The notes under the pieces: model-generated
What the model was told of the DNA's origin: nothing
Databases searched by the model: none
Seen by the model: only the letters and a program-made list of their open reading frames with translations
Translations under genes and position numbers: made by a program
Part shown: one piece after another, positions 54,120 to 63,684 of the stretch
Numbering within the stretch: position 1 is the stretch's first letter
Layout of the letters: each line of letters starts with the position of its first letter
Assembly: GCA_903835655.1 (NCBI GenBank)
Contig: CAILNT010000058.1
Location: forward strand, 1-64,000
Origin: an uncultured Pseudomonadota bacterium
GTDB taxonomy: Bacteria > Pseudomonadota > Gammaproteobacteria > Burkholderiales > Thiobacillaceae
Direction of reading: 5' to 3'
DNA length: 64,000 nucleotides

Positions 54120-54674
54120 ATGAGCAACATTGCCGTCGTTTTTCATTCCGGTTACGGCCACACCCAGCGCATGGCACAAGCCGTCGCCGAAGGCGCAGGG
54201 GCGCAACTGGTTCCCATCGACGCCGAGGGGAATTTGCCCGACAACGGCTGGGAAACACTGAACACGGCCGACGCCATCCTCATGGGCAGCCCGACCTACA
54301 TGGGCAGCGTGAGCTGGCAGTTCAAGAAATTCGCCGATGCATCGAGCAAGCCCTGGTTCGGCCAGGCCTGGAAGGACAAGATATTCGCCGGCTTCACCAA
54401 CAGCGCGACGATGAACGGGGACAAGCTGTCCACGCTGCACTATTTGTTCACCCTGGCGATGCAACACGGCGGCATCTGGGTCGGAACCGGCATGATGCCG
54501 GCGAACACCAAGGCAGCACAGCGCAACGACATCAATTACGTCGGCTCGTTCTGTGGCGCCATGGCCCAATCGCCGTCGGACAGCGGCCCGGATGAAATGC
54601 TCCCGGGAGATCTGGAAACCGCCAGGCTGTTCGGCAAGCGCGTCGCGGAAGTCGCGGCCAGAGTCCGCGGCTGA
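54120..54674 (+). CDS. Flavodoxin-family NAD(P)H:quinone oxidoreductase-like protein
   Basis: A 184-residue flavoprotein. IAVVFHSGYGHTQRMAQAVAE is the FMN phosphate loop, ADAILMGSPTYMGSVSWQFK the second FMN segment, and FTNSATMNGDKLSTLHYLF the third. It resembles WrbA and its relatives, which reduce quinones by two electrons. It starts 37 bases after pirin with AGGAG upstream. Confidence 0.9.
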   Translation: MSNIAVVFHSGYGHTQRMAQAVAEGAGAQLVPIDAEGNLPDNGWETLNTADAILMGSPTYMGSVSWQFKKFADASSKPWFGQAWKDKIFAGFTNSATMNGDKLSTLHYLFTLAMQHGGIWVGTGMMPANTKAAQRNDINYVGSFCGAMAQSPSDSGPDEMLPGDLETARLFGKRVAEVAARVRG

Positions 54675-54804
54675 CGGCCGACCCCACGCAAGCGTCCACG
54701 GTGGCCGTCGCCGCCCACGGCATCCTCACCCCGGTTCTGTATCACCGCCACTTCCGGCACATCCACGGGTCGGCGCCAACACCGACCTCAACAGGAGATT
54801 CACC

Positions 54805-55371
54805 ATGAAAAAACTCGCCCTCGTCCTCGCCCTTTCCTCCCTAGCCGCCGGCGCTTATGCCGCCCCCGAGACCTTCGTCATCGACACCTCGCACACCGCG
54901 CCGCGCTTCGAATACAGCCATTTCGGCTATTCCAATCAGGCGCACAGCTTCGACAAGACCAGCGGGAAGGTCGTGCTGGATCGCGAAGCCCACACCGGCT
55001 CGGTCGACGTAAGCATCGACACCAAGTCGGTCAATACCGGCTTCGCCTTGTTCAACGAGCACATCCAGGGCGAGGATTTCTTCAACACTGCGGCCTTCCC
55101 GACCATCACCTTCAAGTCCACCAAGGTGAAGTTCAAGAAGGACAAGCCTGTGTCGGTCGAAGGCGAGCTGACCATCAAGGGCATCACCAAGCCAGTGACG
55201 CTGACCGTGACCTCCTTCCAGGCGATGCCGCACCCGATGATGAAGCGGGATGCGATCGGCGCCAATGCGGTCGCCAAGGTCAAGCGCTCCGACTTCAATA
55301 TGGGCAAACATGCTCCCTACGTTTCCGACGATGTGACGCTGAACATCGCACTCGAAGCCATCAAGGAATAA
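54805..55371 (+). CDS. YceI family periplasmic protein
   Basis: A 188-residue protein with signal peptide MKKLALVLALSSLAAGAYA. TFVIDTSHTAPRFEYSHFGYS, then VDVSIDTKSVNTGF, EDFFNTAAFPTITFKSTKVK and GELTIKGITKPVTLTV define the lipocalin-like YceI barrel that binds isoprenoid quinone-like lipids. AGGAGA precedes the ATG. It fits the quinone theme of the operon. Confidence 0.95.
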   Translation: MKKLALVLALSSLAAGAYAAPETFVIDTSHTAPRFEYSHFGYSNQAHSFDKTSGKVVLDREAHTGSVDVSIDTKSVNTGFALFNEHIQGEDFFNTAAFPTITFKSTKVKFKKDKPVSVEGELTIKGITKPVTLTVTSFQAMPHPMMKRDAIGANAVAKVKRSDFNMGKHAPYVSDDVTLNIALEAIKE

Positions 55372-55376
55372 ACACC

Positions 55377-56156
55377 GTGGCCCGCATGCCCGTCGTCTTC
55401 GTCTCTCATGGCGCGCCCGATGCCTTGTTCAAGGCGCCAGACACGGTGGCCTGCTGGCGCGAGATCGGCCGGCGGATTCCGCGGCCAAAGGCGATCCTGG
55501 CCGTGTCGGCGCATTGGCAGGCGCTTTCGCCCACCGCCAGCCACGCCGGCGCGCCGGCGACGATCCATGATTTTTCCGGGTTCGCGCCGGCGCTGTACGA
55601 CCTGCAATACCCGGCGCCGGGTGCACCGGCGCTGGCCGAGCGGGCCGTCTCCCTGCTGGCTGAGGCGGACATTGCGGCGGCACTGCATCCCGGGCGCGGC
55701 CTCGACCACGGCGCCTGGGTGCCACTGTCGGCGATGTATCCGCAGGGAAATCTTCCGGTTACCCAACTCTCGTTGACGCGGCAGGGGGCCGCCGCTCACT
55801 TCGAGTACGGACAGGCCTTGGCGTCATTGCGTGAAGAAGGCGTGCTGATCCTCGCTTCCGGTGCAATCACGCACAATTTTTCCTGGCTGGATTGGGATGC
55901 CGAAAACGACCCGCCGCCGCTGCCAAAAGCCCGGGTCTTTGCCGACTGGGTGGCAGAGCAACTGGGTGCAGGCAAGGCCGCGGCGTTGCTGGACTACCGG
56001 GCCGCCCCTCACGGCGCACAAGCCCACCCTAGCGATGAACACTTCTTGCCGTTACTGGTCGCATTGGGTGCCGCGGGGAAGGATGCGCCGGAGCGGTTCA
56101 GCCCTGGTTTCACCTATGGCGGACTGGCCATGGACGCCTACGTCTGGCAGGACTGA
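55377..56156 (+). CDS. DODA-type (LigB-like) extradiol ring-cleavage dioxygenase
   Basis: A 259-residue enzyme beginning at GTG 55377, five bases after yceI. VVFVSHGAPDALF and AVSAHWQALSP carry the metal-binding His residues, GLDHGAWVPLSAMYP the third, and HPSDEHFLPLLVALGA the conserved C-terminal His. It belongs to the 4,5-DOPA dioxygenase/YgiD group, which opens catechol-type rings. Together with pirin and flavodoxin it suggests disposal of aromatic or quinone compounds. The following 271 bases (56157-56427) show nothing I can identify. Confidence 0.9.
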   Translation: MARMPVVFVSHGAPDALFKAPDTVACWREIGRRIPRPKAILAVSAHWQALSPTASHAGAPATIHDFSGFAPALYDLQYPAPGAPALAERAVSLLAEADIAAALHPGRGLDHGAWVPLSAMYPQGNLPVTQLSLTRQGAAAHFEYGQALASLREEGVLILASGAITHNFSWLDWDAENDPPPLPKARVFADWVAEQLGAGKAAALLDYRAAPHGAQAHPSDEHFLPLLVALGAAGKDAPERFSPGFTYGGLAMDAYVWQD

Positions 56157-56427
56157 GGCCCCGCTGCTGGCAACGGCCATGGTCGCAACGTGCGTGAATC
56201 CGACGCCATCGCCCACGCGAGCGAGGTCTGGACATCGGTTCGTCAGATGGAAACGCAGGCCGTCTCCTGGAGTCAGACATGCTGACGCTCAAAGGCGCCC
56301 CAGCCCGGCCACCCTGCTTGCAGACTTACCCCGGGCTTCTCCACCCAAGCCCCTCACGGATCTCGGCATACGCTCCCTGCGACCCCCTCTGTGGGTGAGG
56401 GACGTAACAGCCGGACCGGCAGGCACT

Positions 56428-57357
56428 TCAATACGCGGCCGGGATGATCATCTCGGGTGGCGTGGGCAACCGGATGTATTCCGGGTTGTGGACCCGTGCC
56501 GGCAATGCCACCGTCTCGTGCGCTATTTCGCCATAGGGCATCTGGCTCAGCAGGTGATGGATGCAATTGAGGCGCGCCTTCTTCTTGTCCACACCCTCGA
56601 CCACCCACCAGGGTGCTTCCTGGATGTGGGTACGCTCCATCATCTCCTCCTTGGCCTTGGTGTACTGCTCCCAGCGGCGACGCGACTCCATGTCCATGGG
56701 CGAGAGCTTCCATTGCTTGAGCGGGTCGTGGATGCGCATCAGGAAGCGGCGGTTCTGCTCGTCGTCGGTGATGGAGAACCAGTACTTGATCAGGATGATG
56801 CCGGAGCGGATCAGCATCTTCTCGAATTCCGGCACGCTGTGGAAGAATTCCTCCAGTTCGGCGTCGCTACAGAAGCCCATTACCCGTTCGACCCCGGCCC
56901 GGTTGTACCAACTGCGGTCGAACAGGACGATCTCGCCGCCGGCTGGCAGGTGGGAGACGTAACGCTGGAAATACCACTGGCTGCGCTCGCGCTGGCCCGG
57001 CGCGGGCAGGGCGGCGACGCGGCAGACACGGGGGTTGAGGCGCTGTGTAATGCGCTTGATGACGCCGCCCTTGCCGGCGGCGTCGCGACCCTCGAACAAC
57101 ACCACGACTTTCAGATTATTGGCCACCACCCAGTCTTGCAGCTTGACCAGCTCCCCCTGAAGGCGGAACGACTCCTTGAAATAGGAGCGGCGGTCCAGGT
57201 CCAGGTCCGCTACGGCCGCATCGGTAGCCTCGCGAATGAGCGCATCCATGCGGCCGTCGTCGATCTCCATCTCCAGCTCTTCGTCCAGGCTGTCGAGCAT
57301 GTCCTCGTGAAGGCGGCGCTCGTATTCCAGTTGTTGTTCGGATTTTTCCGTGGACAT
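56428..57357 (-). CDS. ppk2: Polyphosphate kinase 2
   Basis: A 309-residue kinase that transfers phosphate between polyphosphate and nucleotides. LFEGRDAAGKGGVIKRITQ is Walker A, and IVLFDRSWYNRAGVERVMGF is Walker B with the DRSWYNR signature. The lid and C-terminal RLNCIHHLLSQMPY are present, so it is a single-domain class I-type enzyme. The N-terminal 60 residues are acidic and helical. AGAGGTG precedes the ATG at 57357. Confidence 0.94.
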   Translation of the reverse strand: MSTEKSEQQLEYERRLHEDMLDSLDEELEMEIDDGRMDALIREATDAAVADLDLDRRSYFKESFRLQGELVKLQDWVVANNLKVVVLFEGRDAAGKGGVIKRITQRLNPRVCRVAALPAPGQRERSQWYFQRYVSHLPAGGEIVLFDRSWYNRAGVERVMGFCSDAELEEFFHSVPEFEKMLIRSGIILIKYWFSITDDEQNRRFLMRIHDPLKQWKLSPMDMESRRRWEQYTKAKEEMMERTHIQEAPWWVVEGVDKKKARLNCIHHLLSQMPYGEIAHETVALPARVHNPEYIRLPTPPEMIIPAAY

Positions 57358-57470
57358 GGCTACACCTCTCGCTAACTCGGCTGTATCGGGATAAGAATGG
57401 GCCTGGGCAAAATTTCGGCCAGAGCACGAAAGCTATCCGGGGATTGTGACAGTAGCATTACTCATGGTGC

Positions 57471-57681
57471 CTAGCGATAGGTGAGCCCGAACAGCCATTG
57501 CCTGGCCGTGGCCTGCGAGTTGAGATCGGCAAGGTGGCCGACATCGACGTCCAGCCCCGGCCGCAGTGTGTAGTTGATCCCGGCGAGAGCGTTGGCAGAC
57601 GGCTGCTTGTAGGCGGGGTGGCGCAGGAGCAGGCTTGGCGATGTATTGGAAGCGCAGAACAGCTATACCTTTGGCTCTCAT
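57471..57681 (-). pseudogene. 3' remnant of an outer-membrane barrel (phenol MetA-type transporter) gene
   Basis: From about 57641 to the TAG at 57471 the minus strand reads HPAYKQPSANALAGINYTL, RPGLDVDVGHLADL and ends ARQWLFGLTYR, alternating strands with an aromatic-rich last residue stretch typical of a beta-barrel C-terminus. Just upstream a different frame (AVLRFQYIAK) seems to continue the barrel, so there is a frameshift near 57640. No start codon serves the fragment. It lies between ppk2 and the tRNA terminator. Confidence 0.5.
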
Positions 57682-57739
57682 GAAATTGACTCACCAGTGG
57701 CGGTCAACTCTGGCCACATGAAACCGGAAACCCGGAAAC

Positions 57740-57767
57740 AAAAAAGGCTTCCTGCCTGGGAAGCCTT
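57740..57767 (-). terminator. Intrinsic terminator of the tRNA operon
   Basis: On the minus strand AAGGCTTCC pairs perfectly with GGAAGCCTT (57759-57767 with 57744-57752) around CAGGCA, followed by a run of T. It ends nine bases after the tRNA-Cys CCA end. Confidence 0.88.
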
Positions 57768-57775
57768 GCTGTTAC

Positions 57776-57849
57776 TGGAGGCGCGTGCCGGAGTCGAACC
57801 GACCTACACGGATTTGCAATCCGGTGCATAACCGCTTTGCTAACGCGCC
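57776..57849 (-). tRNA. tRNA-Cys (anticodon GCA)
   Basis: A 74-base tRNA. The acceptor GGCGCGT pairs with ACGCGCC and is followed by an encoded TCCA end. The anticodon arm is CGGAT-TTGCAAA-type with GCA in the loop, and the T arm has GGTTCGACTCC. It is 83 bases after tRNA-Gly and directly before an intrinsic terminator. Confidence 0.95.
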
Positions 57850-57932
57850 TTGTTGGCTACGCCTGAAAATGAACGGGGAAGTGGAAGCTTAACGGGAAGA
57901 AACCCATAAAGCTGCCACTTCCCCTGTATGCC

Positions 57933-58008
<76 letters not shown>

Positions 58009-58048
58009 ATCGAAGTGAGCGCGCATTATAAATAGGCGACAGCCGTTG

Positions 58049-58627
58049 TCAAGCGGCGGGCTCGTTTTTAAGCGCGATCCAGGCCAGTCGCAGGTAGTGC
58101 AGCATGGACCAGAGAGTGAGAAACGCAGCCAGATAGAGTAGCCAGCGGCCCACGACCAGGGTCCAAGGCCAGGAGCCTATGGGGTCGTGGTAGAGCAAGA
58201 GCAGGATGGCGAGCATCTGTGCGGTGGTTTTTAATTTGCCGATGAAAGACACCGCGACGTTTCCCGCTCGGCCGGCCTTGGCCATCCATTCGCGCAGGGC
58301 GCTGATGGCGATTTCCCGGCCGATGATGATGAGTGCCGCGCTGACGCTGGCGCGATTCAGGTCGACCAGGACGATGAGGGCGGCGGCGACCATGAGCTTG
58401 TCGGCGACGGGATCGAGGAAGGCACCGAAGGCCGACATCTGGTTCATGCGCCGCGCCAGCCAGCCGTCCAGCCAGTCCGTGAGCGCGGCCAGGGCGAAGA
58501 GCAAGGCGGCGACGAGATTGACGGCATGCGCCGGCACCCAGCCATCCGGCAGGTAGAACACGGCGACGAACAGCGGAATCAGGAGGATGCGCAGCCAGGT
58601 CAGTGAATTCGGTAAATTGAACGGCAT
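58049..58627 (-). CDS. pgsA: CDP-diacylglycerol-glycerol-3-phosphate 3-phosphatidyltransferase
   Basis: A 192-residue membrane enzyme that makes phosphatidylglycerol phosphate. DWLDGWLARRMNQMSAFGAF followed by LDPVADK is the CDP-alcohol phosphotransferase motif DxxDGxxAR...G...D...D. Four or five membrane helices surround it. ATG at 58627 overlaps the uvrC TGA by one base (TGATG). Confidence 0.95.
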   Translation of the reverse strand: MPFNLPNSLTWLRILLIPLFVAVFYLPDGWVPAHAVNLVAALLFALAALTDWLDGWLARRMNQMSAFGAFLDPVADKLMVAAALIVLVDLNRASVSAALIIIGREIAISALREWMAKAGRAGNVAVSFIGKLKTTAQMLAILLLLYHDPIGSWPWTLVVGRWLLYLAAFLTLWSMLHYLRLAWIALKNEPAA

Positions 58628-60432
58628 CAATGCAGTTCTCGGTAGATTCGTTCCGCCAGGTCGTGGCTGATGCCCTCGACCCGGACCAGTTCCTCCACAC
58701 CCGCGTCCACCACGCCGCGCAGGCCGCCAAAGGTTTGCAGTAACTTCTGACGACGCTTGGCGCCGATACCGCTGATGCCTTCCAGGCTCGATTGGGTGCG
58801 CGTCTTGCCGCGGCGCGCCCGGTGGCCGGTGATGGCGAAGCGATGCGCTTCGTCGCGAACCTGCTGGATCAGGTGCAATCCGGGATGGTCCGGCCGCAGC
58901 TTGAGCGGCTCGGCCTCATCGGGAAAGAACAACTGTTCCATGCCCGGTTTGCGCGCCGCGCCCTTCGCCACGCCCAGCATGGGCAGGTTGCCCAGCCCCA
59001 ACTCCGAGAGTACATCCAATGCCATATGCAACTGCCCCTTGCCACCGTCGATCAGAAGCAGGTCGGGCAGCTTGCCTTCACCTGCGGCGAGTTTGCCGTA
59101 GCGGCGCAGGAGTGCGTCGCGCATGGCGGCGTAATCGTCGCCTGGAGTGATCCCGCTTACATTGTAACGACGATATTCCGAGGACTGCATCGAACCCTGA
59201 TCAAAAACCACGCAGGACACCACGGTGGCCTCTCCCATGGTGTGGCTGACGTCGAAGCACTCGATGCGCGCGATGCCTTCCCAGCCCAGCGCTTCGTTCA
59301 ACGCGGCCAGGCGCGCGGCCTGGTTTTCCCGCAAGCCTTCGCGCGTGCTCAAAGCCAGTTCCGCGTTCTTCAGCGCCATTTCCAGCCAGATTCGGCGTTC
59401 CTCGCGCGGCTGCGAGACGATATTGACGCGGTGCCCTGCATGGTCGGAAAGCCAGTCGGCCAAGCCATCGACCTCGGCGTTGAGGAACAAGGTGGGTGGG
59501 ATCGCGCGGCCCTCGTAATGTTGGCTGACGAAGGCCTCCAGCACCGCGGGCAGGTCGGCATCTTCGACATGGCTGGGGAAGAAGGCGCGGCCGCCGAGAT
59601 TGCGCCCGCCGCGCACCATGACCAGATAGACGCAGGCGAGCCCGCCTTTGCGCACCCCGGCAACGATGTCGGCGTCCTGGGTCGAGCGGCTTTCCACGAA
59701 CTGGCTGGCGCGCACGGCGGAAAGCGCCTGGATCTGGTCGCGGTAGACGGCGGCCTGTTCGTAACGCAGCGCCTGTGCCGCGGCTTCCATACGCTGTGAG
59801 AGGTCTTCCAGTACTTCGTTGTCGCGCCCGGAAAGAAACAGCGCCGCGTCCGCGGCGTCGCGCGCGTAGTCGGCATCACTCACCGCCCCCACGCAGGGGG
59901 CGCTACAGCGTTTGATCTGATGCAGGAGGCAGGGCCGCGAGCGGTTGGCGAACACCGTGTCCTCGCAGGTGCGCAGCCGGAACACCTTCTGCAGAATCTG
60001 GATGCTCTCGCGCACCGCCAGCGAGTTCGGGAAGGGGCCGAAGGTGCGGTGCTTCTTGTCCGGGGTGCCGCGAAAGAAGCCCAGGCGCGGATAGGCATGG
60101 CCGGACAGGAGCAGATAGGGATAGGACTTGTCATCCCGGAACAGGATGTTGTACTTCGGGCTCAAGCCCTTGATCAAGTTGTTTTCCAGCAACAGCGCCT
60201 CGGCTTCCGTGCGCGTCACCGTGGTCTGGATGTCGTGGATGCGCGCCACCATGTGGGCGATGCGCGGACTCAGATCGGATTTCTGGAAGTAGCTGGAAAC
60301 CCGTTTCTTCAGGTCGCGTGCCTTGCCCACGTAAAGCACCGCGCCATCGTCCGCCAGCATGCGGTAGACGCCGGGCAGATCGGGAAGTGCAGCCAGAAGC
60401 GGCCTGGGGTCGAAGGGTTCCGGTGCAGTCAT
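58627..60432 (-). CDS. uvrC: Excinuclease ABC subunit C
   Basis: A 601-residue repair nuclease. The GIY-YIG domain starts [20 protein letters not shown] and continues [14 protein letters not shown], the 3' incision site. A UVR domain ([20 protein letters not shown]) lies near 215, the RNase H-like 5' nuclease has [20 protein letters not shown] and [11 protein letters not shown], and a double helix-hairpin-helix ends the protein. ATG at 60432 fits the family start; the longer upstream frame is not conserved. Confidence 0.96.
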   Translation of the reverse strand: MTAPEPFDPRPLLAALPDLPGVYRMLADDGAVLYVGKARDLKKRVSSYFQKSDLSPRIAHMVARIHDIQTTVTRTEAEALLLENNLIKGLSPKYNILFRDDKSYPYLLLSGHAYPRLGFFRGTPDKKHRTFGPFPNSLAVRESIQILQKVFRLRTCEDTVFANRSRPCLLHQIKRCSAPCVGAVSDADYARDAADAALFLSGRDNEVLEDLSQRMEAAAQALRYEQAAVYRDQIQALSAVRASQFVESRSTQDADIVAGVRKGGLACVYLVMVRGGRNLGGRAFFPSHVEDADLPAVLEAFVSQHYEGRAIPPTLFLNAEVDGLADWLSDHAGHRVNIVSQPREERRIWLEMALKNAELALSTREGLRENQAARLAALNEALGWEGIARIECFDVSHTMGEATVVSCVVFDQGSMQSSEYRRYNVSGITPGDDYAAMRDALLRRYGKLAAGEGKLPDLLLIDGGKGQLHMALDVLSELGLGNLPMLGVAKGAARKPGMEQLFFPDEAEPLKLRPDHPGLHLIQQVRDEAHRFAITGHRARRGKTRTQSSLEGISGIGAKRRQKLLQTFGGLRGVVDAGVEELVRVEGISHDLAERIYRELH

Positions 60433-60470
60433 GGATCGGGTTCGGGCACGAATGCCCTCAAGACTACTGC

Positions 60471-60497
60471 GTCCGACTCGTCTTTGGCGAGTCGGAC
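60471..60497. repeat. 10-bp hairpin between the SulP and uvrC genes
   Basis: GTCCGACTCG (60471-60480) pairs perfectly with CGAGTCGGAC (60488-60497) around TCTTTGG. It is 29 bases past the SulP stop on the minus strand. There is no T-run, so it may only stabilise the 3' end of the message. Confidence 0.6.
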
Positions 60498-60525
60498 ACC
60501 GGCACACCTCATGAAGAGCGTGGGA

Positions 60526-62325
60526 TCAGGCCTGCGCCGGCTCCGCGCTGATGACGCTCTCCCCCACCACCGCGGCGCACTCGCGGAAGATGTGGGTCTC
60601 GCAAGTACCACAGACATCGCGGTCGATGCGCTTGTAGATTTCCTTGATCGCCTCGGTTTTCGAGTCGAAAAGGTTGATGCCGCCGATGATCTTGAGGGCG
60701 CCGCTTTCAGCCAGCTGTTCCTGCACGGTGTCCTTGACGCGAATGAAATACAGGCCACCGCCCGCCGCGCGACGCTGCTGCGCTTCCTCGGCCAGGTAGT
60801 GGGCGCCTGCCAGGTCGATGAAGTTGATGCCGTGGGCGACGATGACGACATGCTTTTGCTTCGGGTTTTCCTGATCCTGCGCCGCCAGGGATTCGCGTAT
60901 GTGCGAGGTGGCGCCGAAGAACAGCGAGCCGTCGATGCGCACGAAGCGTATCTGCTGGCATTCCGGTGCGTTCTCGGCATCGGTGAATTTGCGGCTGCTG
61001 CTGTTCGGGTTGGGCGTGCGCACGCGCACCTGAGGCTTGGAGGTGCGCGACAAATACAGGGACAGCGACATCAGTACGCCGATGATGATGGCCTCTTCCA
61101 GCGCCAGGAACAGGGTCGAGGCGAAAGTGGAGAGCAGGATGGCGGATTCGGCACGGCTGGTTTTCAGGACGTGAATGATTTCGTCGAAGTCGATCAGGCC
61201 CCAGGCCACCAGGAACAGGATGCCGGCCATCGCCGCATTCGGCAGATATTGCGCCCAGGGCGCCACGAGCAATACCAGTACCAGCAGGAAAGTTCCGGCC
61301 AACATGGCGGCGATGGGCGTCTTCGCACCGGCCGCGTAGTTCACGCCACTCCGGTTGAAGGAACCGGTGGCCACATAGCCCGAGAAGAAACTGCCGAAGA
61401 GATTGGAGAGCCCCTGGCCCACGAATTCCTGGTTGCCATCCACGTGCTGGCCGGAACGGGCCGCCAGCGCGCGGGCGATGGAGACAGCTTCGGTGAGTGC
61501 CAGCAGGGTCACCGCCACCACGCCGGAGGTCACCGCACGGATGTCTTCTGCACTCAGGCTGGGCATGGACAGCGGCGGCAGGACGGCAGGCAGGGCGCCG
61601 ACCGTAGCCAGTTGCGCGCCCTTCCATGCGGTGAAGAACGCGGCCAGGGCAGAGCCCCCGAGCATGGCGACGATCATGTAGGGCAACTTTGGCAACCAGC
61701 GCTTCACCACGATGCCGAGCAGGAGCGTTGCCAGGCCCACCGCGAATACCCAGGGATGGATCTCGTTGAAGTGGGTGAATGCCATACCCCAGGTGTCGAC
61801 GAAGGAGGTACCACGGGGGATCGCCAGGCCGGTGAAGTGCTTCATCTGGTTGGTCGCGATCAAGATGGCGGCGCCGGCGGTGAAGCCGGTGACGACCGAA
61901 TGCGAGATGAAGTTGACCAGGGTGCCCAGTTTGGCCAGGCCCATGGTGACCTGGATGATGCCGACCAGGAAGGTCAGGGTCAGCGCCAGGCTGACGTAGT
62001 GGGCACTACCGGGTTCGGCATGCGGCGAGAGCACGGAAAACAACACGATGGATGCCGCCGTCGTGGGGCCGGAAACGAGATGCCAGGAGGACCCGAACAG
62101 GGCCGCGATCACCGCCGGGATCATGCCGGCATAGAGTCCGTATTCAGGTGGCATTCCGGCGATCGTGGCGAAGGCCACGCCCTGGGGAAGGGCAACCAGG
62201 GCGCCGGTGAGTCCGGCCATGATGTCGTCCTTGGTCGTGCGGCGATTGACGCGCGGCAGCCAGGCCAGGAAGGGGACGAATGGGCGTGCCCAGGCGGGCA
62301 GACTTTGGACGGTGGGCAGCGACAT
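60526..62325 (-). CDS. SulP family anion transporter with STAS domain
   Basis: A 599-residue protein (in-frame ATG at 62364 is possible). About twelve membrane helices include DIMAGLTGALVALPQGVAFA, GLYAGMIPAVIAALFGSS and SFFSGYVATGSFNRSGVNY, the SulP signatures. A STAS domain follows from about 445 (IDGSLFFGATSHI, then GINFIDLAGAHYLAEEA). The tail CGTCETHIFREC is a cysteine motif seen in some bacterial members. Substrates in the family include sulfate, bicarbonate and dicarboxylates. In a sulfur- or CO2-using autotroph either sulfate or bicarbonate would fit, but this is inference. Confidence 0.92.
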   Translation of the reverse strand: MSLPTVQSLPAWARPFVPFLAWLPRVNRRTTKDDIMAGLTGALVALPQGVAFATIAGMPPEYGLYAGMIPAVIAALFGSSWHLVSGPTTAASIVLFSVLSPHAEPGSAHYVSLALTLTFLVGIIQVTMGLAKLGTLVNFISHSVVTGFTAGAAILIATNQMKHFTGLAIPRGTSFVDTWGMAFTHFNEIHPWVFAVGLATLLLGIVVKRWLPKLPYMIVAMLGGSALAAFFTAWKGAQLATVGALPAVLPPLSMPSLSAEDIRAVTSGVVAVTLLALTEAVSIARALAARSGQHVDGNQEFVGQGLSNLFGSFFSGYVATGSFNRSGVNYAAGAKTPIAAMLAGTFLLVLVLLVAPWAQYLPNAAMAGILFLVAWGLIDFDEIIHVLKTSRAESAILLSTFASTLFLALEEAIIIGVLMSLSLYLSRTSKPQVRVRTPNPNSSSRKFTDAENAPECQQIRFVRIDGSLFFGATSHIRESLAAQDQENPKQKHVVIVAHGINFIDLAGAHYLAEEAQQRRAAGGGLYFIRVKDTVQEQLAESGALKIIGGINLFDSKTEAIKEIYKRIDRDVCGTCETHIFRECAAVVGESVISAEPAQA

Positions 62326-62410
62326 GGGTATTGCTCGGCGTATGGGAGGATGTTGCTCCATCATGCCAATACCCCGGTTCACACAGCGTCAAGAGTGCGT
62401 CAAGGGGGCG

Positions 62411-63673
62411 TCAATTGGAAAATGTCAGCACCGCTCGCGTGCCTTTCCCTTCCTCGCTGTGCAATTCTATTTTCCAGCCGTAACGGTCACATATCCTCCT
62501 GACCAGGGAGAGACCGATGCCCGCGCCCAGGCTGTTCTTGCCCTTGTACAGGCGCTGGAAGACGCGGTTCAGGGCTTCGCGCGGGATGCCCAGGCCGGTG
62601 TCGCTGACGCTGAGGTGGGTCGCGTCCAGGAGCACGTGTACCGTCCCGCGCTCGGTGTAGGTGAAGCTGTTGCGCACCAGGTTGGCGACCAGGATGGAGA
62701 GCAGGTTGGGGTCGGCATTCAGCGCAGGGCCGGCCTGAATTTCCAGCACTACCTCCACTGCCTTGCCGCGCAGGAGGTGTTGGTGTTTATCCAGGATTTC
62801 CTGAAGCAGGCTTGCCAGATCGACCTGCTCGCGCCGTGCCTCGTCGCGCTCGCGGGCCATCGCCAGCAGGGCGGTGGAGAGGTCGGACATGTAGGTGGCG
62901 GCGCGTTCGATGCGCTCCAGGCGCCGGCGCTCCTTCTCTGTGCGGCTTTCATCCGCCAGCAACACCTCCGCCGCGCCGCGTATCACCGCCAGGGGCGTGC
63001 GCAGTTCATGAGAGACATCGGCGGTGAAGGCGCGCTCGCGCTCGATGAAGGCGGCCAGGCGGTCGAGTTTCTGCTCGAAGGCTCGAGCCAGTTCGCCCAC
63101 TTCGTCGGGCGGAAAGTCGGCGGAAAATCCGGCATGCGGGGTGTCAGGGCCGATGCCACGAACGCGTCGCGCCAATTCCTTGACTGGCTCGATCACCCGC
63201 TCTGCCAGCCAGAAGGCGAGGCCGCCGGAAATCAACACCATCAGGGCGACGAAAACGGCCAGGAACAGGGTGAGGCGGACTTGCCTATCCTGGAACAGGA
63301 CCTCGTTGTACAACAGGTAATAGCGCGTGCCGCCCTGATCGGCGATCGCCAGGCGATACGTGATGCCGCCCAGGTGAACGTGGTGGAAGCCAGGGGGCTG
63401 AAGGGCGAGTGTCTTCGGCAATACGGGGTCATTCGCGCCGCCCGGGGCGACATAGCCCAGCAAGGTGATGGTGGCGGGCGGCAGGGAGTGCGGATTGCGG
63501 GAGCGCCGGGCATGGTAATCCTGCATTTCGGCATTGAGCGTCTCGTCGATCAGCCGCTCGCCGGCATCCTGGGCGCCGAAATAGAGGCCGACGGCGATCA
63601 CCAGGGAAACCCCGCCACCGACAGCGGCGAATGCCGTGGCGACACGCGAGCGCAGGCTGCGGGAGAAACGCAC
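62411..63673 (-). CDS. Membrane sensor histidine kinase (OmpR-partner type)
   Basis: A 420-residue kinase. One membrane helix near 12-32, a periplasmic domain to about 130, a second helix (LTLFLAVFVALMVLISGGLA), then a HAMP-like segment. The phospho-acceptor helix is AFTADVSHELRTPLAVIRGA, and the ATPase has LVANLVRNSFTYTE, VSDTGLGIP and GAGIGLSLVRRI. The F box (RVFQRLYKG) is present. It starts 11 bases after its response regulator. Confidence 0.93.
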   Translation of the reverse strand: MRFSRSLRSRVATAFAAVGGGVSLVIAVGLYFGAQDAGERLIDETLNAEMQDYHARRSRNPHSLPPATITLLGYVAPGGANDPVLPKTLALQPPGFHHVHLGGITYRLAIADQGGTRYYLLYNEVLFQDRQVRLTLFLAVFVALMVLISGGLAFWLAERVIEPVKELARRVRGIGPDTPHAGFSADFPPDEVGELARAFEQKLDRLAAFIERERAFTADVSHELRTPLAVIRGAAEVLLADESRTEKERRRLERIERAATYMSDLSTALLAMARERDEARREQVDLASLLQEILDKHQHLLRGKAVEVVLEIQAGPALNADPNLLSILVANLVRNSFTYTERGTVHVLLDATHLSVSDTGLGIPREALNRVFQRLYKGKNSLGAGIGLSLVRRICDRYGWKIELHSEEGKGTRAVLTFSN

Positions 63674-63684
63674 GCAAGGCCGCG

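Noticed and set aside
60471-60497. Hairpin after the SulP gene as an intrinsic terminator
   Set aside because: The stem is perfect but no T-run follows on either strand.
59920-62502. An 860-codon open frame on the + strand across uvrC and the SulP gene
   Set aside because: Low-complexity shadow of two well-defined minus-strand genes, with no start signal and no family.
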